DNA of 64,000 nt from Paracoccaceae bacterium (GCA_021647745.1 JAKIUB010000001.1:1-64000); one strand, 5' to 3'; counted from the stretch's first letter, positions 25,689-35,450 are shown. Made by a program: numbers and translations. The notes: a model not told the origin generated them from the letters alone.

Positions 25689-26153
25689 TTAGCTATTTTT
25701 GCTGGTTGTTAGCGGGTCGTCTTCGCGTTTTACCGAGCCTTCAAAATGCGCACCGCTTTCAATGGCGATGGTCTTGTGGATAATATCCCCCTCGACCCGT
25801 GCCGATGCCGTGAGGCGCACTTTCAACCCGCGCACGCAGCCAACCACACGGCCGTTGACCACCACATCGTCGGCCACGCACTCGCCCTTGACCGTGGCGC
25901 TCTCGCCAACGGTCAACAGATGGGCACGAATATCGCCCTCTACGGTGCCTTCGATCTGGATATCACCCGAGGTCACCAGATTTCCGGTGATCGTCAGGTC
26001 GGAAGACAGCATGGAGGGGGCCGGCTTGGGCTTTGATGAGGATGTGGCCGGAGTTGTGCTGCCTGCCGGTTTTGCTGCCGGTACTGCGCCCGTGGGCTTG
26101 GCTGTGCCGGTCGTCGAGGTGCTGCTCGGGGTTTCGTTTTTCTTAGTAAACAT
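25689..26153 (-). CDS. Bactofilin (polymer-forming cytoskeletal protein)
   Basis: This is a 154-aa bactofilin. A Ser/Thr/Pro/Ala-rich disordered N-terminus (1-48) precedes the beta-helical core (50-140), which shows short repeats around G-x-I motifs (ITGNLVTSGDIQIEGTVEGDI, GECVADDVVVNGRVVG). Bactofilins polymerise without nucleotide and localise cell-wall enzymes. Its ATG overlaps the 3' end of the M23 peptidase gene by 11 bases, the widely conserved bactofilin-LytM pairing, so the two proteins probably shape or modify peptidoglycan together. Confidence 0.95.
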   Translation of the reverse strand: MFTKKNETPSSTSTTGTAKPTGAVPAAKPAGSTTPATSSSKPKPAPSMLSSDLTITGNLVTSGDIQIEGTVEGDIRAHLLTVGESATVKGECVADDVVVNGRVVGCVRGLKVRLTASARVEGDIIHKTIAIESGAHFEGSVKREDDPLTTSKNS

Positions 26154-27465
26154 TTCGTCCTGCCTTTATAAAAGTCATTGGGTTGAGGGATACGCCATCC
26201 TTACGGATTTCATAGTGAACATGCACACCAGATGATCTGCCGGAGTTACCCATATCACCGATCAGGTCTCCGCGGGCGACCCGTTGTCCGATCGTGACCC
26301 GCGTTCTGTTGAGGTGGGCGTAATATGTCTTATATCCCCCCCCGTGGTCAAGGATGACAAGATTGCCAAAGCCGCTTTGCACACCGGAAAAGAAAACCGT
26401 GGCGTCAGCGGTGGCCAGCACCGGCGTGTTGAGGCTAGAGGCCAGATCAAGGCCTTTGTGCAGACGGCCGCCGCGTGGGCCAAACGGGCTGGTCAGCCGA
26501 TAGGCCGAGCGCAGCGGAAAGGTAAACGGAATACGCGCCGCAGCAGCCTGAAGCGAGGATATCTCTTCAAGTCGGCCAAAAATATCCTGCATGCGGTTAT
26601 TGAAGTCAGGCATGGCCTCGGCGCTTTCGTCGCTCAGCCCGCCGGTGCCGGAATAGTTTTGCCGCACATTGGCCAATAGGCTGTCGATATCCAGCCCGGC
26701 GGCCTCGAACATACCCGAAAGCGGCACCAAAGAAACACTGAGCGCATCTTCAAGCTGGCTCAGCATCCGGTCCTGTCGCTGGCCGTTGAGGCTGCGCTGT
26801 AGTTCGAGATCATCAAGTGCGGTTTGTAGTTCTCCAACCTTGGCCTGCTCTGCGTCGCGCGATTGCACGGCGTCGGCGAGCGCCGAGGTCATGGAGGTGA
26901 CAACGGCAATCTCGTCTTGCTGGCCGCCGAGGCGATCTGTCATCAGGGTCTGGATGGTGGCCAGCTCGATATCGAGGCGACGGGCATTGCTGGCGGCGCT
27001 GTCACGGTCAACCAGCGCGGCCTGTAGCTGGCTCTGGATCGCGATAATTCGGGTGCCCGTCTCCTGGCGTTCAGCACCGATTTGCAGCAGGCTTTCCTGC
27101 TGGGCTATCAGCTGGGTCTGGGCTTTGCCCATGCGGTCTGTGGTTTTTTCAAGCTGTGCAGAGAGCATGTCACGCTCAAGGCTCAGCTCCGCTATGCGGG
27201 TCTCGTAAGCCATGGTCAGGGCAGCAGAGCGCTGGCGGGTCTGGTCTTCGCCGTAGCTGGCCAGAAGCACGGTCACGGTCGCGATCACACCCCACATCGC
27301 AAGCGCAATCCCCGAGACAACCAGCCCCAGCCGCAGCATAGGCGACAGGGTAAAGCTGTGCACGCCGTGGCTGTCGGCAAAGCTGATGGTCTGGGTTGGC
27401 AGAAAGTGCGCCAACCCCTTTTCGGGGGGGGCGATATCTGTATCAGGTGCGATTGTATCGCGCAT
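26143..27465 (-). CDS. M23 (LytM-type) peptidoglycan endopeptidase with coiled coil
   Basis: This is a 440-aa protein with one transmembrane helix (about 47-70), a long coiled coil (85-240) and a C-terminal M23 domain (315-440). The zinc motifs HKGLD (His336, Asp340) and HVH (His415, His417) are intact, so it should be an active endopeptidase, unlike many coiled-coil LytM activators of the EnvC type. It probably sits in the inner membrane with the peptidase in the periplasm. The bactofilin gene follows with an 11-base overlap. Confidence 0.93.
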   Translation of the reverse strand: MRDTIAPDTDIAPPEKGLAHFLPTQTISFADSHGVHSFTLSPMLRLGLVVSGIALAMWGVIATVTVLLASYGEDQTRQRSAALTMAYETRIAELSLERDMLSAQLEKTTDRMGKAQTQLIAQQESLLQIGAERQETGTRIIAIQSQLQAALVDRDSAASNARRLDIELATIQTLMTDRLGGQQDEIAVVTSMTSALADAVQSRDAEQAKVGELQTALDDLELQRSLNGQRQDRMLSQLEDALSVSLVPLSGMFEAAGLDIDSLLANVRQNYSGTGGLSDESAEAMPDFNNRMQDIFGRLEEISSLQAAAARIPFTFPLRSAYRLTSPFGPRGGRLHKGLDLASSLNTPVLATADATVFFSGVQSGFGNLVILDHGGGYKTYYAHLNRTRVTIGQRVARGDLIGDMGNSGRSSGVHVHYEIRKDGVSLNPMTFIKAGRNVY

Positions 27466-27657
27466 GCGGTCAGGCCCTTGAGCGGTTGCGGATGAAAGGT
27501 GCCGTATGAATAGGGCTAATTGGCCTTTACGACAACCGATTTAACCACCATTAATCAAACAAGTTTTGCCGCTTGAGCGGGGAATCGCCATATCACCCCT
27601 GTCGCTTGCCAGATTAAGGCGTTATGGCGGGGTCAAACACAACTTGTGGAGCAAGCC

Positions 27658-28713
27658 ATGCCAAGCCTGAGCGATTTTGACTTTGACTTACCCGAAGAGC
27701 TGATAGCGCTTCGCCCCGCCGTGCCGCGCTCTGCGTCGCGGATGCTGGTGTCAACGGCGGATGAGATACATGATTCGAGCGTTGCCGATCTTGGCCAGTG
27801 GCTGATGCCGGGCGACAGGCTGGTATTCAACAACACCAAGGTTATCCCCTCGCGGCTATCGGGCACGCGCACGCGCAATACTACCCATGGCAGCGGTGTA
27901 TCAAAGATCGAGGCCACGATGATTGAGCGGGTCAACGAGGATACATGGCGCGCGCTGGCAAAGCCGCTCAAGCGGCTCGCGGTGGGTGATACGATCAAGT
28001 TCGGCAAGCTTCTGGCCGAAGTGCTGGACAAGGCAGACGGGCAGGTGGAGCTGATGTTTTCGCTTTCCGGTGCCGCGCTGGACGAGGCTTTTGCTATGGG
28101 TGGCCAGATGCCTCTGCCGCCCTATATTGCCTCCAAGCGCCCCGCCGATGCCCGCGATATGGAGGATTACCAGACCGTATTTGCCTCGAAGCTCGGAGCC
28201 GTGGCCGCCCCCACAGCCTCGCTGCATTTTGATACTCCACTGCTGCAAAACCTCAAAGAGGCAGGAGTGGCCAGCACAGAGGTGACCCTTCATGTCGGTG
28301 CCGGCACGTTTTTACCTGTCCAGACCGAGGATATCGCCAACCACAAAATGCACTCCGAATGGGGCGAGGTTTCATCGCAGGCCGCGCAGGATATTGCCGA
28401 AACCCTGAAAAATGGCGGGCGGGTTATTCCTGTCGGCACCACGGCGCTGCGCATTATCGAAACAGCGGCAAAAGACGGAGAGATCAAGCCTTTTTCCGGT
28501 GATACCGATATTTTCATCACGCCGGGTTTTGGCTTTAATGTAACTTCGGCTTTGATGACCAATTTCCACCTGCCCAAATCAACCCTGCTGATGCTGGTCG
28601 CCGCGCTGGTCGGCATGGAGAGGGCGCAGGGTATTTATCAGCATGCGCTAGAGGAAAAATACCGGTTTTTCTCCTATGGGGATAGCTCGCTGCTGTTTCC
28701 CGCTGCGGAGTGA
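27658..28713 (+). CDS. queA: S-adenosylmethionine:tRNA ribosyltransferase-isomerase
   Basis: This is a 351-aa enzyme of queuosine synthesis that moves the ribosyl part of SAM onto 7-aminomethyl-7-deazaguanine in tRNA. Family hallmarks are FDLPEELIALRP at the start, RLVFNNTKVIPSRL, PLPPYI, YQTVFA-GAVAAPTASLHF and the C-terminal TNFHLPKSTLLMLV. GGAG at 27648-27651 supports the ATG at 27658 over the upstream GTG. The length is normal. Confidence 0.95.
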   Translation: MPSLSDFDFDLPEELIALRPAVPRSASRMLVSTADEIHDSSVADLGQWLMPGDRLVFNNTKVIPSRLSGTRTRNTTHGSGVSKIEATMIERVNEDTWRALAKPLKRLAVGDTIKFGKLLAEVLDKADGQVELMFSLSGAALDEAFAMGGQMPLPPYIASKRPADARDMEDYQTVFASKLGAVAAPTASLHFDTPLLQNLKEAGVASTEVTLHVGAGTFLPVQTEDIANHKMHSEWGEVSSQAAQDIAETLKNGGRVIPVGTTALRIIETAAKDGEIKPFSGDTDIFITPGFGFNVTSALMTNFHLPKSTLLMLVAALVGMERAQGIYQHALEEKYRFFSYGDSSLLFPAAE

Positions 28714-28823
28714 GCAGGGCGTGAAACGACCATTCCCGTGTCGCCGATGTATCAGACAGGCGGGTGGGTTGCAGGCAGATTCGGTATCAGGCCGGGCATG
28801 GTAGCCGGCCTTTGGAGGCTGGT

Positions 28824-30083
28824 ATGGGTTATGTACTGAAAAATTCATGGGCGTTGCTGCTGGGCATGTTTTTGCTAATGCTGGGCAACGGCACGCAAGG
28901 CACGCTGCTGTCGGTGCGCGGTGCGATGGAGGGTTTTGGCCCGACCACGATGTCCTATATCATGACCGCCTATTATGTCGGCTTTCTAGCCGGTTCGCTG
29001 CTGGCCCCGCGCCTGATCCGGCGGGTAGGGCATGTGCGGGTATTTGCGGCGCTGGCCTCGCTGGTATCGGCGGCTTTCATTGCCTATGCCATGGCGCCCG
29101 ACCCGTATATCTGGGCGGGGCTGCGGCTGATTGTCGGCTTTGGCTTTTCGGGGGTTTATGTGGTGGCCGAAAGCTGGCTCAATGACGCTTCGACCAATGA
29201 AACAAGAGGGCAGACGCTGTCGGCTTATATGATTATCCAGATGCTGGGGCTGGTGCTGGCGCAGGTTCTTATTCTGATGGCGGACCCTTCGGGGTTTATT
29301 CTGTTTGCGGTTATTTCGGTGCTGGTTTCGGTATCTTTTGCGCCAATTTTGCTTTCGGTCAGTCCTGCGCCCGCCTTTCATGCGGCCCCCCCCATGACCC
29401 TGAAACGGCTGTTCAGAACCTCGCCGCTGGGCACTGTCGGGGCGTTTATCCTCGGGGGGGTGCTTTCGGTTCTGTTTGGCATGACAGCGGTTTTTGCTAC
29501 GGAAAGCGGGCTGAAAACCGCCGAAATTTCGCTGCTGGTCGGGGTCAGCTATCTGGGGGCGGTGGTGATGCAATATCCGATCGGCTGGGCCTCCGACCGG
29601 ATGGACCGGCGCCTGTTAATTGTGATTGTCACCGGGCTTAGCGCCACTCTGATTGCGCTGGCGCTGCCTTTTGCCGGCTCGCTTTATACGCTGCTGGCAC
29701 TTGGCTTTTTTATTGGCTCTACGGCAGGGCCGCTTTACTCGCTACTGATTGCCCACACCAATGATTATCTTGAACCGGAGGATATGGCCAATGCCTCCGG
29801 TGCGCTGGTTTTCCTTAACGGGGTCGGGGCTATGGGCACGCCGGTGCTGGTGGGGTTGTCGATGTCGCGCTTCGGGCCGTTCAGCTATTATTATGCGCTG
29901 ATTTTACTGATGGGCAGTATTTCGCTCTACGGAGCTTATCGCATGACCCGACGCGAAGCTATTCCTGTAGAAGATACAATGAGTTATACGCCTGTCATGC
30001 CGCAAAGTACGCCAATTGCCGCCGAGCTTGCACAGGAGATCGCGATAGATGCCGCCGAGGAAGAGGCCGACGAGGAAAAATAA
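28824..30083 (+). CDS. MFS transporter
   Basis: This is a 419-aa inner membrane transporter of the major facilitator superfamily with 12 hydrophobic segments and the loop-2 motif GSLLAPRLIRRVGHVRVF; the second half repeats the pattern at PIGWASDRMDRR. The overall pattern resembles the YcaD group. The substrate is unknown. The C-terminal tail is acidic (EEEADEEK). GGAGG before the ATG decides the start. Confidence 0.85.
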   Translation: MGYVLKNSWALLLGMFLLMLGNGTQGTLLSVRGAMEGFGPTTMSYIMTAYYVGFLAGSLLAPRLIRRVGHVRVFAALASLVSAAFIAYAMAPDPYIWAGLRLIVGFGFSGVYVVAESWLNDASTNETRGQTLSAYMIIQMLGLVLAQVLILMADPSGFILFAVISVLVSVSFAPILLSVSPAPAFHAAPPMTLKRLFRTSPLGTVGAFILGGVLSVLFGMTAVFATESGLKTAEISLLVGVSYLGAVVMQYPIGWASDRMDRRLLIVIVTGLSATLIALALPFAGSLYTLLALGFFIGSTAGPLYSLLIAHTNDYLEPEDMANASGALVFLNGVGAMGTPVLVGLSMSRFGPFSYYYALILLMGSISLYGAYRMTRREAIPVEDTMSYTPVMPQSTPIAAELAQEIAIDAAEEEADEEK

Positions 30084-30147
30084 TCCCTTGCTCGAATCAC
30101 ATATTCAAAGTTTAGTTTTTAGAGGCAATATCTTGGGGAGCCGAAAA

Positions 30148-30729
30148 ATGGCCATCACACCGGACGAAATCATCTCATTCTGGCAAGACGAGGTCGGCCC
30201 GGCGGGCTGGTATATCGTTGACAAGGATCTCGACCAGAAGATCCGCGACCGCTACCTTGATTTCTGGCACGATACCCGCGCCGGGGATTACGACAACTGG
30301 TCCTGCAAGGCTAAAGGTGCATTGGCAATGCTGATCGCGATAGACCAGTTTCCGCGCAACATGTTTCGCGGCAGTGGCGACTCCTTTGCCACTGACAGCA
30401 AGGCGCGCTGCATTGCCAAGCGGGCGATATTTTTAGGGCAGGATCTGGAAGTAGACGAGCCGATGCGGCAGTTTTTCTATCTGCCGCTGATGCACTCCGA
30501 AGTGCTGGCGGATCAGGATACCTGCATGCGGATGTACAAGCAGAACATGACAGGTGGCGAAGACCGGTTTTTACACCCTGCCGCCCACCGGGCTGTTATC
30601 CGCAAATTTGGTCGCTTTCCCTACAGAAACAAAGCATTGGGGCGGCTCTCTACCGAAGCCGAAAAGGAATACATCGCCGCTGGAGGTTATATGGTGACCG
30701 TCAAGGAATTGCAGGAAAACGCCGGATAG
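30148..30729 (+). CDS. DUF924 family protein
   Basis: This is a 193-aa helical protein of the DUF924 family, whose structure resembles tetratricopeptide-like folds and whose function is not known. Signature stretches are IISFWQDEVGPAGWY, LAMLIAIDQFPRNMFRG, FFYLPLMHSE and FGRFPYRNKALGR. GGGGAG before the ATG decides the start; a longer frame from 30049 overlaps the MFS gene and is less likely. Confidence 0.9.
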   Translation: MAITPDEIISFWQDEVGPAGWYIVDKDLDQKIRDRYLDFWHDTRAGDYDNWSCKAKGALAMLIAIDQFPRNMFRGSGDSFATDSKARCIAKRAIFLGQDLEVDEPMRQFFYLPLMHSEVLADQDTCMRMYKQNMTGGEDRFLHPAAHRAVIRKFGRFPYRNKALGRLSTEAEKEYIAAGGYMVTVKELQENAG

Positions 30730-30772
30730 GCAGCGTTGCGGCAATAATATAATTATGATACACATAAAATGG

Positions 30773-30845
30773 AGCGGGCGACGAGGTTCGAACTCGCGAC
30801 AACCAGCTTGGGAAGCTGGTGCTCTACCAACTGAGCTACACCCGC
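30773..30845 (-). tRNA. tRNA-Gly (CCC)
   Basis: On the minus strand the acceptor arms GCGGGTG and CGCCCGC pair over 7 bp, the D arm is AGCTCAGTTGGTAGAGC, the anticodon stem-loop CCAGC-TTCCCAA-GCTGG carries the anticodon CCC, and the T arm ends in GTTCGAAC. No CCA is encoded after the discriminator base in full form. Confidence 0.95.
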
Positions 30846-30947
30846 AATAGCGCTGATTTAGCGCGGCTGTTGGGGCGCGTCAATGCGATTGTGGTTGATC
30901 TGGCCGAAATTACGGCCATGATATGAACAAGCGTTCAGGGGGTTGGT

Positions 30948-32180
30948 ATGGATTTGGGAATTAGCGAAAAAGTGGCGCCGCTCATTACGGCGGTGCGTGA
31001 AATGGTGGCGGCTGAAATCGCGCCGCTGGAGGCGGAATATCGTGCCGAGGTGGGTAAATCCGGTGACCGTTTTGTCTACACTCCGCGCATGACCGAGATT
31101 TTGGAAGGGCTGAAGGCCGAGGCGCGGGCGCGTGGGTTGTGGAACCTTTGGCTGACGGATAGCAAAAAAGGTTACGGGTTGAGCACGGTAGAATATGCCT
31201 ATCTGGCCGAAGAAATGGGAAAAACCCCGCTCGGGGCCGAGGTGTTTAATTGCTCCGCACCAGATACCGGTAATATGGAAGTGCTGGAGCGCTATGGCAC
31301 GCAGGAGCATAAAGAAAAATGGCTAACGCCTTTGCTCAACGGCGAAATTCGCTCTGCCTATTTGATGACAGAGCCGGATGAAGCCAGCTCTGACGCGACC
31401 AATATCTCGATGTCCTGTGTGCGGATGGGCGATAAATATGTGCTGAACGGTGAAAAGTGCTGGGCCAGTGGTGCGGGGGATCCGCGCTGCGCTATCTATA
31501 TCGTGATGGTTAAAACCGGCGATGAAAAAGACCATAAATACCGCCGCCATTCGATGATACTGGTGCCCGCCGACACAGCAGGAGTAGAGGTGCTGCGCGC
31601 GATGGAGGTTTATGGCCATGATGACGCGCCACACGGGCATATGCACATAAAATTTACCGATGTGCGGGTGCCGGTCGAAAACCTTTTACTTGGTGAGGGG
31701 CGCGGGTTTGAAATATCGCAAGGACGGCTGGGGCCAGGGCGGATACATCATTGCATGCGCGCTATTGGCCATGCCGAAAACGCGCTGGAGTTGATGTGCA
31801 AGCGTAGCCTTGTGCGGGAGGCTTTCGGGCGGAAAATCGCACATCTTGGTGCGAATTACGATATTATTGCCGAATGCCGGATGGAGATCGAGCAGGCCCG
31901 GTTGCTCTGCCTGAAAGCCGCCTGGATGATGGATCAGGGCGATGCCAAAGCCGCCGCGCCGTGGATCAGCCAGATCAAGGTGGTGGCGCCAAAAGTGGCG
32001 CTTCGGGTGGTGGATGAAGCGGTGCAGATGTTTGGCGGGCAGGGGATATCACAAGACACCCCGCTGGCTGCGAGCTGGACCCACCTGCGCACTCTCAGGC
32101 TGGCTGACGGGCCGGATGCGGTGCATCGGCGTCAGGTAGCGCGCCATGAGCTTCGCCAGTATACCAACGATAAAATATAA
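30948..32180 (+). CDS. Acyl-CoA dehydrogenase (ACAD10/11-like)
   Basis: This is a 410-aa flavoenzyme that introduces a double bond into acyl-CoA. It shows the N-terminal helical domain, the central motif YLMTEPDEASSDATN that binds FAD and substrate, and the C-terminal RxxFGxxI-type segment REAFGRKIAHLG with QMFGGQGISQDTPLA. The next gene encodes an aminoglycoside-phosphotransferase-like kinase and overlaps by one base. The two activities are fused in animal ACAD10/ACAD11, where hydroxylated fatty acids are phosphorylated before removal of the group, so a similar substrate is plausible (inference). Confidence 0.9.
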   Translation: MDLGISEKVAPLITAVREMVAAEIAPLEAEYRAEVGKSGDRFVYTPRMTEILEGLKAEARARGLWNLWLTDSKKGYGLSTVEYAYLAEEMGKTPLGAEVFNCSAPDTGNMEVLERYGTQEHKEKWLTPLLNGEIRSAYLMTEPDEASSDATNISMSCVRMGDKYVLNGEKCWASGAGDPRCAIYIVMVKTGDEKDHKYRRHSMILVPADTAGVEVLRAMEVYGHDDAPHGHMHIKFTDVRVPVENLLLGEGRGFEISQGRLGPGRIHHCMRAIGHAENALELMCKRSLVREAFGRKIAHLGANYDIIAECRMEIEQARLLCLKAAWMMDQGDAKAAAPWISQIKVVAPKVALRVVDEAVQMFGGQGISQDTPLAASWTHLRTLRLADGPDAVHRRQVARHELRQYTNDKI

Positions 32181-33184
32181 TGGATATCAGCAAGATAGCT
32201 GCGTATCTTGAAAGTAAGGTCGAAGGTTTTTTAAAGCCGGTGACCGCCGATAAAACAGCAACCGGCCAGTCAAACCCGACCTATATCCTGACCACTCCGC
32301 GTGGCAAGTATGTGCTGCGCGCCAAGCCCCCCGGCAAGTTGCTCAAATCGGCCCATGCGGTGGACCGCGAGTACCGGGTGCTGAAGGCGCTGCACGGGCA
32401 AGGGCTGCCGGTGCCGATGGTTTATCATCTTTGTGTGGATGAAAGTATCATGGGCAGCATGTTTTACCTGATGGAATATATCGAGGGGAAAAACCACACA
32501 GACCCGAGATTACCCGACCTGAGCAAGCAAAGCCGTACAAAAATATATGACGAGATGAACAAAGGGCTGGCAGCGGTGCACGGGATTGATCTTGCCCGCG
32601 CCGGTTTGCTCGATTATGGCCCGCCGGGGAATTATTTCGAGCGTCAGCTCGGGCGTTGGCAAAAGCAATACCGCGCCAGCGCCACCGGAGAGATCAAAGC
32701 GATGGATGCGTTGATAAACTGGCTGGAGACCCACATGCCGCCGGATGACGGGAGGGTGACGCTTGTCCATGGGGACTGGCGGATAGACAACCTGCTTTTT
32801 GATCCGGATAAAAACACCCTGTCCGCTATTCTTGACTGGGAGCTTTCCACCCTTGGGCACCCGCTGGCCGATCTTGCTGCGCAGCTGATGCAATGGGCCA
32901 TGCCGGTTGGTCCCGAGGGGCGAGGGCTGGCCGGGGTGGATCGTGTAGTGCTGGGTATTCCGACGGATGAAGCCTATATTGCCGCCTATGCTGCCCGTAT
33001 GGGGATTGATATACCGGATATGCGGTTTTATGTGGCATTCAGTTTTTTCCGCATGGCGGCGATATTGCAAGGGGTGAAAAAACGCGCGCTGGAAGGTAAT
33101 GCTTCCAATCCCGAAAATGCGCTGGAGCTTGGCGCATATGTGGGGAAATTTGCGGCCGCCGGTCTGCTGCGGGCGCTGGGATAG
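32180..33184 (+). CDS. Phosphotransferase (APH family, ACAD-associated)
   Basis: This is a 334-aa kinase-fold protein of the aminoglycoside phosphotransferase family. The catalytic loop VHGDWRIDNLLFD and the metal-binding ILDWELSTLGHPLADLA are intact; PTYILTTPRGKYVLRAKPPG forms the nucleotide-binding start. It is probably not a resistance enzyme: the overlap (TAATG) with the acyl-CoA dehydrogenase gene ties it to acyl-CoA metabolism. Confidence 0.88.
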   Translation: MDISKIAAYLESKVEGFLKPVTADKTATGQSNPTYILTTPRGKYVLRAKPPGKLLKSAHAVDREYRVLKALHGQGLPVPMVYHLCVDESIMGSMFYLMEYIEGKNHTDPRLPDLSKQSRTKIYDEMNKGLAAVHGIDLARAGLLDYGPPGNYFERQLGRWQKQYRASATGEIKAMDALINWLETHMPPDDGRVTLVHGDWRIDNLLFDPDKNTLSAILDWELSTLGHPLADLAAQLMQWAMPVGPEGRGLAGVDRVVLGIPTDEAYIAAYAARMGIDIPDMRFYVAFSFFRMAAILQGVKKRALEGNASNPENALELGAYVGKFAAAGLLRALG

Positions 33185-33193
33185 GGGGTGCCT

Positions 33194-34498
33194 TTAGCGC
33201 GGAATAACCAGCTTTGCGCTCAGCCCGCCCAGTGTTTCGCTTTGGCCAAGCTCAAGCGTGCCGCCGTGGCTGCGCGCCACATCAAGCGCAATGCTGAGGC
33301 CAAGCCCAACCCCGCCGCCACGGTTTTGGTTGCGTGACGCATCGAGCCGCGCAAAGGGTTGCATCGCGCGTTCAAACTGCTCGGGAGGGATGCCTGGCCC
33401 GTCATCTTCGACCCTGAATTCAAGGAATTTTTGGCTGACAGACACAAAAAGCATCACGGTATCAGCATGGTCAAGGGCATTGTTGAGCAGGTTTTGCAGC
33501 GCGCGGGTCAGGGCTTCCTTGCGGAGCAAAACATGATGGATATCTTGTGTCGTTTTGCTCTCGACGACCTTGATGTCACCGCTTTTTCCGGCGATATCGC
33601 GGGCGAGCCTGATCGGATCTGTCGGGCGGGCCTCTTCGGCTTGATTATCGCGCGCGAAGGCGAGAAAGCCTTCGAGCATCCGCTCCATTTCGAGGATGTC
33701 GGGCTTTAGCTCCTCGGCACCCTCGATCAGCTCTGCCGCCAGTTTAAGGCGGGTGAGGGGGGTGCGCAAATCATGGCTGACACCGGAAAGCATCAGCGTG
33801 CGCTGCTCGACTTGCCGCTCTAGCTTGTTGCGCATACTCAAAAACGCCAGCGCGGCGCGGCGCACTTCGGAAGAACCCGCCGGATGAACCGGAAGGTTTT
33901 GACCCTTGCCATAGGCCTCTGCGGCGGCGGCGAGGCGGTTTATCGGGCGCACCTGATTGCGCAAAAACAGGATAGATATAACGGTCAGAATGATCGAGGT
34001 AACGATCATCAGCACCAAAAGCTGGTGGGGGTTGGTGGCGGTAACGCGGCTGCGCGCGACCACCGCGTCGAGCCGGCCTTTTTCAAGCTGGATATTGAGC
34101 AAAACCCGGTTTGGGTGGCTCATCAGGTCGACCGAAACCGGTTGTTCTATCTCGCGGTGCAGCGCTTTGATCAGGGTTTTGCCCGAGAGATCGTAGAACA
34201 CCACCTTGTCAGCGGGTAGCGCCGTATTTTCGGGGGTGAGCAGCAGCAGCATTTCGAGATTGACCGACATTTCATCAAGCTCGGCTTGCGGGTTTTCCGC
34301 GCGCGACACCAGTTCGATCGCGTACTTGAGTTCGAGAATAACCGAAGCGGCCATTTGCTCGGTGACGCTCTGAAAATGGCGCTGGATAAACATTTGCCCG
34401 ACCACCAGTTGCAGCCCGATCATCGGTAAAAGCAGGATGAGCAGCGCCCTTCCGAAGAGCGAACGGGGCATGTATTGCTTGAGCCAGCCAAAGTTCAT
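33194..34498 (-). CDS. EnvZ-like sensor histidine kinase
   Basis: This is a 434-aa membrane sensor kinase with transmembrane helices at about 17-37 and 159-179 enclosing a periplasmic domain of about 120 residues, then HAMP (180-232), the dimerisation box with phospho-acceptor His242 (SGVSHDLRTPLTRL), and an ATPase domain with NNALDHA, DDGPGIP and GGGVGLGLSIA. This is the EnvZ-type order. No response-regulator gene adjoins it in the window; the upstream gene is a divergent MBL hydrolase and the downstream gene is convergent. The signal is unknown. Confidence 0.92.
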   Translation of the reverse strand: MNFGWLKQYMPRSLFGRALLILLLPMIGLQLVVGQMFIQRHFQSVTEQMAASVILELKYAIELVSRAENPQAELDEMSVNLEMLLLLTPENTALPADKVVFYDLSGKTLIKALHREIEQPVSVDLMSHPNRVLLNIQLEKGRLDAVVARSRVTATNPHQLLVLMIVTSIILTVISILFLRNQVRPINRLAAAAEAYGKGQNLPVHPAGSSEVRRAALAFLSMRNKLERQVEQRTLMLSGVSHDLRTPLTRLKLAAELIEGAEELKPDILEMERMLEGFLAFARDNQAEEARPTDPIRLARDIAGKSGDIKVVESKTTQDIHHVLLRKEALTRALQNLLNNALDHADTVMLFVSVSQKFLEFRVEDDGPGIPPEQFERAMQPFARLDASRNQNRGGGVGLGLSIALDVARSHGGTLELGQSETLGGLSAKLVIPR

Positions 34499-34544
34499 GG
34501 GTAAGCGTTAATCGGCAATCCTGCCCAACGCAAGAGGAAGCTCG

Positions 34545-35447
34545 ATGTTTGACACCAGCCACCACCCGAAAATCGGCGTTTCGGAGTTCCTGCGAGAGGG
34601 GCTACGCGTGGTGACCGCACCAAATGCCTCGCCGATGACCTTTACCGGCACCCGCAGCTATATTCTGGGCGAGGGCGAGGTGGCGGTGATTGATCCCGGG
34701 CCGGAGGACGAGGCGCATTTTCAGGCATTGAAAAAAGCATTGGCAGGGCAAAAGGTCAGCCATATTTTTGTTACCCATTCGCATATCGACCACTCTGCGC
34801 TATCGCGGCGATTGTCGCGCGCTTTTGATGCGCCGGTGCTTGGCTTCGGGGCGAGCGGTGCGGGTATGAGCGAGGTCATGCGCGGCTTAGAGGCAGGCGG
34901 GGGGCTGTCGGGCGGTGAAGGGGTGGATACTTCCTTTTTGCCTGACATCAAGCTGGCTGATGGCGATATTATTGCGGGGCAGGGTTGGGCGTTGGAGGCA
35001 GTGCATACGCCTGGCCATATGTCCAACCACTTGTGTTTTGGCTGGCAGGATACGCTTTTTAGCGGGGATCATGTGATGGGGTGGTCGAGCACGCTGATTT
35101 CGCCTCCGGATGGCGACTTGACCCAGTTTATGGGATCACTCGAAAAGCTGCAAAACCGCCCCGAAGATGTTTTTTATCCGGGTCACGGCGCACCAATATA
35201 CGGGGCGCAGAATATGGTGAAGGCACAGATCAGCCATCGGTTGGCCCGAGAGCAGCAAATACTGGAGGCAATCGGCGAGGGCAGGGTGCCAGCTATCACA
35301 CGGCGGGTTTATAAGGGGTTGGACAGCCGACTTCTGCCGATGGCGGAGCGCAATGTGTTTGCCCATTTGATTGATCTTTGCCAGCGTGGCAAGCTGCGAT
35401 CGCTAGGCCCGCTGCGATTTGGCGGGCGCTTTGAACTGGTGGGGTAA
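34545..35447 (+). CDS. MBL-fold hydrolase with C-terminal winged helix
   Basis: This is a 300-aa metallo-beta-lactamase fold enzyme. Metal ligands are intact: VTHSHIDHS, HTPGHMSNH, FSGDHVMGWS and YPGHG. The C-terminal 60 residues (with RRVYKGLDSRLLPMAERNVFAHL) fit the small winged-helix domain seen in LACTB2-like proteins, which suggests a nuclease- or thioesterase-like hydrolase rather than a beta-lactamase. It diverges from the histidine kinase gene; the next gene follows after 3 bases. Confidence 0.85.
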   Translation: MFDTSHHPKIGVSEFLREGLRVVTAPNASPMTFTGTRSYILGEGEVAVIDPGPEDEAHFQALKKALAGQKVSHIFVTHSHIDHSALSRRLSRAFDAPVLGFGASGAGMSEVMRGLEAGGGLSGGEGVDTSFLPDIKLADGDIIAGQGWALEAVHTPGHMSNHLCFGWQDTLFSGDHVMGWSSTLISPPDGDLTQFMGSLEKLQNRPEDVFYPGHGAPIYGAQNMVKAQISHRLAREQQILEAIGEGRVPAITRRVYKGLDSRLLPMAERNVFAHLIDLCQRGKLRSLGPLRFGGRFELVG

Positions 35448-35450
35448 GCC

